Positions 61,519 through 64,000 of a DNA stretch of 64,000 nt are shown piece by piece. The stretch's first letter is position 1. Every line of letters starts with the position of its first letter. The position numbers and the translations under genes were made by a program. Where the stretch lies: assembly GCF_014145395.1 (NCBI RefSeq), contig NZ_JACHTE010000001.1, forward strand, positions 124,001 through 188,000, in the 5' to 3' direction. Under the pieces are notes generated by a model. That model did not search any database. It had not been told where the DNA came from and worked only from the letters and a program-made list of their open reading frames with translations. This DNA comes from Marilutibacter penaei (GTDB lineage Bacteria > Pseudomonadota > Gammaproteobacteria > Xanthomonadales > Xanthomonadaceae).

Positions 61519-62004
61519 ATGTTCGCCGCAACCCCCCTTACCGGCAACAAGCCGGACCAGTACGTGCAGCTGGCCGAGCAGGCGCGCGGCCTGCTCCATG
61601 GCGAACACGATCGCGTCGCCAACGCCGCCAACCTGGCGGCACTGGTGTACCACTCCCTGCCCGACCTCAACTGGGTGGGCTTTTATTTCTTCGATGGCAA
61701 CGAGCTGGTGGTGGGGCCCTTCCAGGGCCTGCCCGCATGCGTACGGATCGCCATCGGCAGCGGGGTTTGCGGGACCGCGGCCGCAAGCGGCAAGACCCAG
61801 CGCGTCGATGATGTCGATGCGTTCCCCGGCCACATCGCGTGCGATGCGGCTTCCCGGTCCGAACTCGTGGTGCCGCTGCAGGACCCGGAAGGCCGCCTGC
61901 TCGGCGTGCTCGACATCGACAGTCCGCTGCGCGAACGTTTCGACGCCGACGACCAGGCCGGCATCGAAGCGCTGGCCCGCCTGTACGAGGGCTCGCTGAC
62001 ATGA
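61519..62004 (+). CDS. msrC: free methionine-R-sulfoxide reductase (GAF domain)
   Basis: A 161-residue fRMsr that reduces free L-methionine-R-sulfoxide using cysteine chemistry. The three conserved cysteines are C74, C84 and C108, with the same 10- and 24-residue spacing as C84, C94 and C118 of the E. coli enzyme. The GAF fold is seen in NWVGFYFFDGNELVVGPFQG and ELVVPLQDPEGRLLGVLDID. A TAGACT -10-like hexamer ends only six bases before the ATG, so the transcript may be leaderless. The stop overlaps the next gene as ATGA. Confidence 0.93.
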   Translation: MFAATPLTGNKPDQYVQLAEQARGLLHGEHDRVANAANLAALVYHSLPDLNWVGFYFFDGNELVVGPFQGLPACVRIAIGSGVCGTAAASGKTQRVDDVDAFPGHIACDAASRSELVVPLQDPEGRLLGVLDIDSPLRERFDADDQAGIEALARLYEGSLT

Positions 62005-62360
62005 GCACCGCCAAGCTGCGCAACATCGGTCCGAAGAGCGCGGCCTGGCTGAAGCAGGTCGGCCTGCACACGCGTGAGGAACTGGAAGCCGCGGGGCCGG
62101 TGGAGGCCTTCATGCGCATCAAGCGGGCCGGCTTCAAGCCGACGATGAACCTGCTCTACGCCATCGAGGGTGCGCTGTGCGACTGCCATTGGCAGGACGT
62201 ACCCGATGCGCGGCGCCAGCAACTGGTCGCGGAGGCCGAGGCCGCCATCGGCCAGCTGCCACCGCCACGCTACAAGCCGGCGGCGGCGCCGGTACGCACG
62301 ACCGTGCACACCGCCGACACAGTGGCGCCGCGTCCCGACGGGTACGACGAGGACGCCTGA
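62001..62360 (+). CDS. TfoX C-terminal domain protein
   Basis: A 119-residue protein made of a TfoX C-terminal (PF04994) helix-hairpin-helix-like domain: KLRNIGPKSAAWLKQVGLHT, then EELEAAGPVEAFMRIKRAGF. The TfoX N-terminal domain of the competence regulator is absent, as in many stand-alone family members. About 35 C-terminal residues are low-complexity (PPPRYKPAAAPVRTT). It is coupled to the sulfoxide reductase gene by an ATGA overlap. A role in competence should not be assumed. Confidence 0.85.
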   Translation: MSTAKLRNIGPKSAAWLKQVGLHTREELEAAGPVEAFMRIKRAGFKPTMNLLYAIEGALCDCHWQDVPDARRQQLVAEAEAAIGQLPPPRYKPAAAPVRTTVHTADTVAPRPDGYDEDA

Positions 62361-62381
62361 AGCGCGACGGCGGGCATCGCC

Positions 62382-63482
62382 TCAGGTGCCCAGCGAATGC
62401 TCACGCCAGGCGCGCAGGTGCGCGTCGGTGCTGCCATGGCGGAGTTCGAACGCGGTGAGCCTCCTGAAGTGGTGGCTGACGTCGAGCTCGTCCGTCATCC
62501 CCATGCCGCCATGCAGCTGCACCGATTCCTGCGCGATCGCGCGGGCCGCCTGTCCGACCAGGGCCTTGGCGCCGGACAGGGCCGCGCGGCGGTCCGTGAT
62601 ATCGGCCTCGTCGAGGCTGCTGGTCGCCAGGTAGGTCATCGATCGCGCCTGCTCCAGTTGCACGAGCATGTCGGCCAGGCGGTGCTGGAGGGCCTGGAAG
62701 CGCCCGATCGGCACGCCGAACTGCACGCGGGAGCGCGCGTACTCGAGCGTCGCCTGCAACGCACGTTCCATGGAGCCAAGCGCGTCCGCGCAGAACGCCG
62801 CCAACCCGCGGTCGAATGCCTCGCCCAGCGCCTCCCCGGCATCGGTCGACAGGCAGGCGTCCATGCCGACCACCAGGTCGAGCGTGACGCGGCCGGCGAC
62901 TGCGTCGTCGAGGGTCCGGAACGATTCGATCTCGACGCCCGTTGCCGTCCGTGGCACGGCGAACAACGCGGTGCGCCCGTCGTGGTGGGCCGCCACCAGC
63001 AGCACGTCGGCGATCGGCGCGTGGTAAACCACGGGCTTGCGGCCACGAAGGCGCCAGCCCGTGTCCTCCTGCGTCGCGGCGATCGTGCCCGGGGTCGGCA
63101 GAACTTCGTCCAAGGGCACCACCAGCTGCTCGCCGGCCAGCATCGCGGCAAGCAGTGCGTCGCGGCCCTCGCCCGCCGGGCAGCGCGCCACCGCGGTGGT
63201 GGCGACCACGGCGCTGGCGATGAAGGGCTCCAGCAGCAGGCCCGCACCCATCGCGCGCGCGACCAGCATGGTGCCGACCGGACCGGCATCGATGCCGCCA
63301 TCGGCCTCGGGGACAGCCAGTGCGAGCAACCCAAGCTCGCCCAGCTCGCGCCACAGATCCGGCGACCAGCCCGCCGCGGATGCGCGGATGCGCTCGCGTG
63401 CCTCGAAGCCATAGCGACCGGCGACGAAGCGCTCGGTCATGTCCTGCAGCATCTGCTGCTCTTCGCTGAAGGAAAAGTCCAT
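62382..63482 (-). CDS. acyl-CoA dehydrogenase-family protein
   Basis: A 366-residue flavoprotein of the acyl-CoA dehydrogenase superfamily. N-terminal helices (MDFSFSEEQQMLQDMTERFV), the mid beta-domain and C-terminal helices with RVQFGVPIGRFQALQHRLAD and VQLHGGMGMTDELDVSHHF are present. The HGGMGMTDE wording and degenerate active site are typical of the partner subunit in heteromeric ACADs. The start at 63482 is eight bases from the next ACAD stop on the same strand, so the two form an operon and probably an alpha2beta2-type enzyme. Substrate unknown. Confidence 0.88.
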   Translation of the reverse strand: MDFSFSEEQQMLQDMTERFVAGRYGFEARERIRASAAGWSPDLWRELGELGLLALAVPEADGGIDAGPVGTMLVARAMGAGLLLEPFIASAVVATTAVARCPAGEGRDALLAAMLAGEQLVVPLDEVLPTPGTIAATQEDTGWRLRGRKPVVYHAPIADVLLVAAHHDGRTALFAVPRTATGVEIESFRTLDDAVAGRVTLDLVVGMDACLSTDAGEALGEAFDRGLAAFCADALGSMERALQATLEYARSRVQFGVPIGRFQALQHRLADMLVQLEQARSMTYLATSSLDEADITDRRAALSGAKALVGQAARAIAQESVQLHGGMGMTDELDVSHHFRRLTAFELRHGSTDAHLRAWREHSLGT

Positions 63483-63489
63483 GCGCGCC

Positions 63490-64000
<511 letters not shown>

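Overview
The window is about 69% GC and almost fully coding. Its gene complement (large TonB-dependent receptors paired with CAZyme operons, tryptophan-halogenase-family genes beside a receptor, acnD-prpF, a toxin-first higBA) points to a gammaproteobacterium of the Xanthomonadaceae/Lysobacteraceae, something like Luteimonas, Lysobacter or Xanthomonas. This placement is inference from gene content; no rRNA is present. All functions come from reading motifs and comparing with remembered families, not from database searches.

Layout. 1-2.2 kb: end of a DUF4126 membrane protein, an iron pair (bfr, bfd with a Fur-like box), rppH and an elongator tRNA-Met. 2.2-3.2 kb: a small higB-higA toxin-antitoxin insert bracketed by a duplicated tRNA-end/terminator sequence. 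3.2-17.6 kb: a leftward six-gene operon matching the xyloglucan utilisation locus known from Xanthomonas (TonB receptor, GH74 endo-xyloglucanase, CE20-type acetylesterase, GH35 galactosidase, GH31 alpha-xylosidase, GH95 fucosidase). 17.9-23.4 kb: a LysR regulator divergent from five overlapping genes (SDR dehydrogenase, dgoA, dgoD, SMP-30 lactonase, dgoK) that together form an oxidative De Ley-Doudoroff-type galactose pathway, a sensible sink for galactose released from xyloglucan. 23.6-39.7 kb: a second glycan block with glucokinase, a GH-A-clan glycosidase of uncertain specificity, a second TonB receptor, a halogenase/SapC/cupin/halogenase cassette, a LacI regulator, a vSGLT-like symporter and a GH3 beta-glucosidase. 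Candidate LacI-type operators (consensus close to TGRCARCGCTGTCA) lie upstream of both receptors, lacI, GH3 and possibly glk, so the two glycan blocks may form one regulon.

40.0-46.3 kb: a DUF4136 lipoprotein, then a D-amino-acid catabolic group (PLP deaminase divergent from an RpiR regulator, N-acyl-D-amino-acid deacylase, RidA, sodium symporter). 46.3-46.6 kb: a strongly palindromic intergenic element. 46.6-51.4 kb: acnD-prpF (methylcitrate cycle), queD and a phasin. 51.5-60.7 kb: two divergent RND efflux operons sharing one regulatory region. 60.8-64 kb: bioD, free methionine-R-sulfoxide reductase, a TfoX C-terminal protein and two acyl-CoA dehydrogenases, the last cut by the window edge.

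The least understood part is the receptor-associated halogenase/SapC/cupin cassette (26.3-34.3 kb). It is syntenic with glycan uptake, but its substrate and chemistry are not apparent from sequence.
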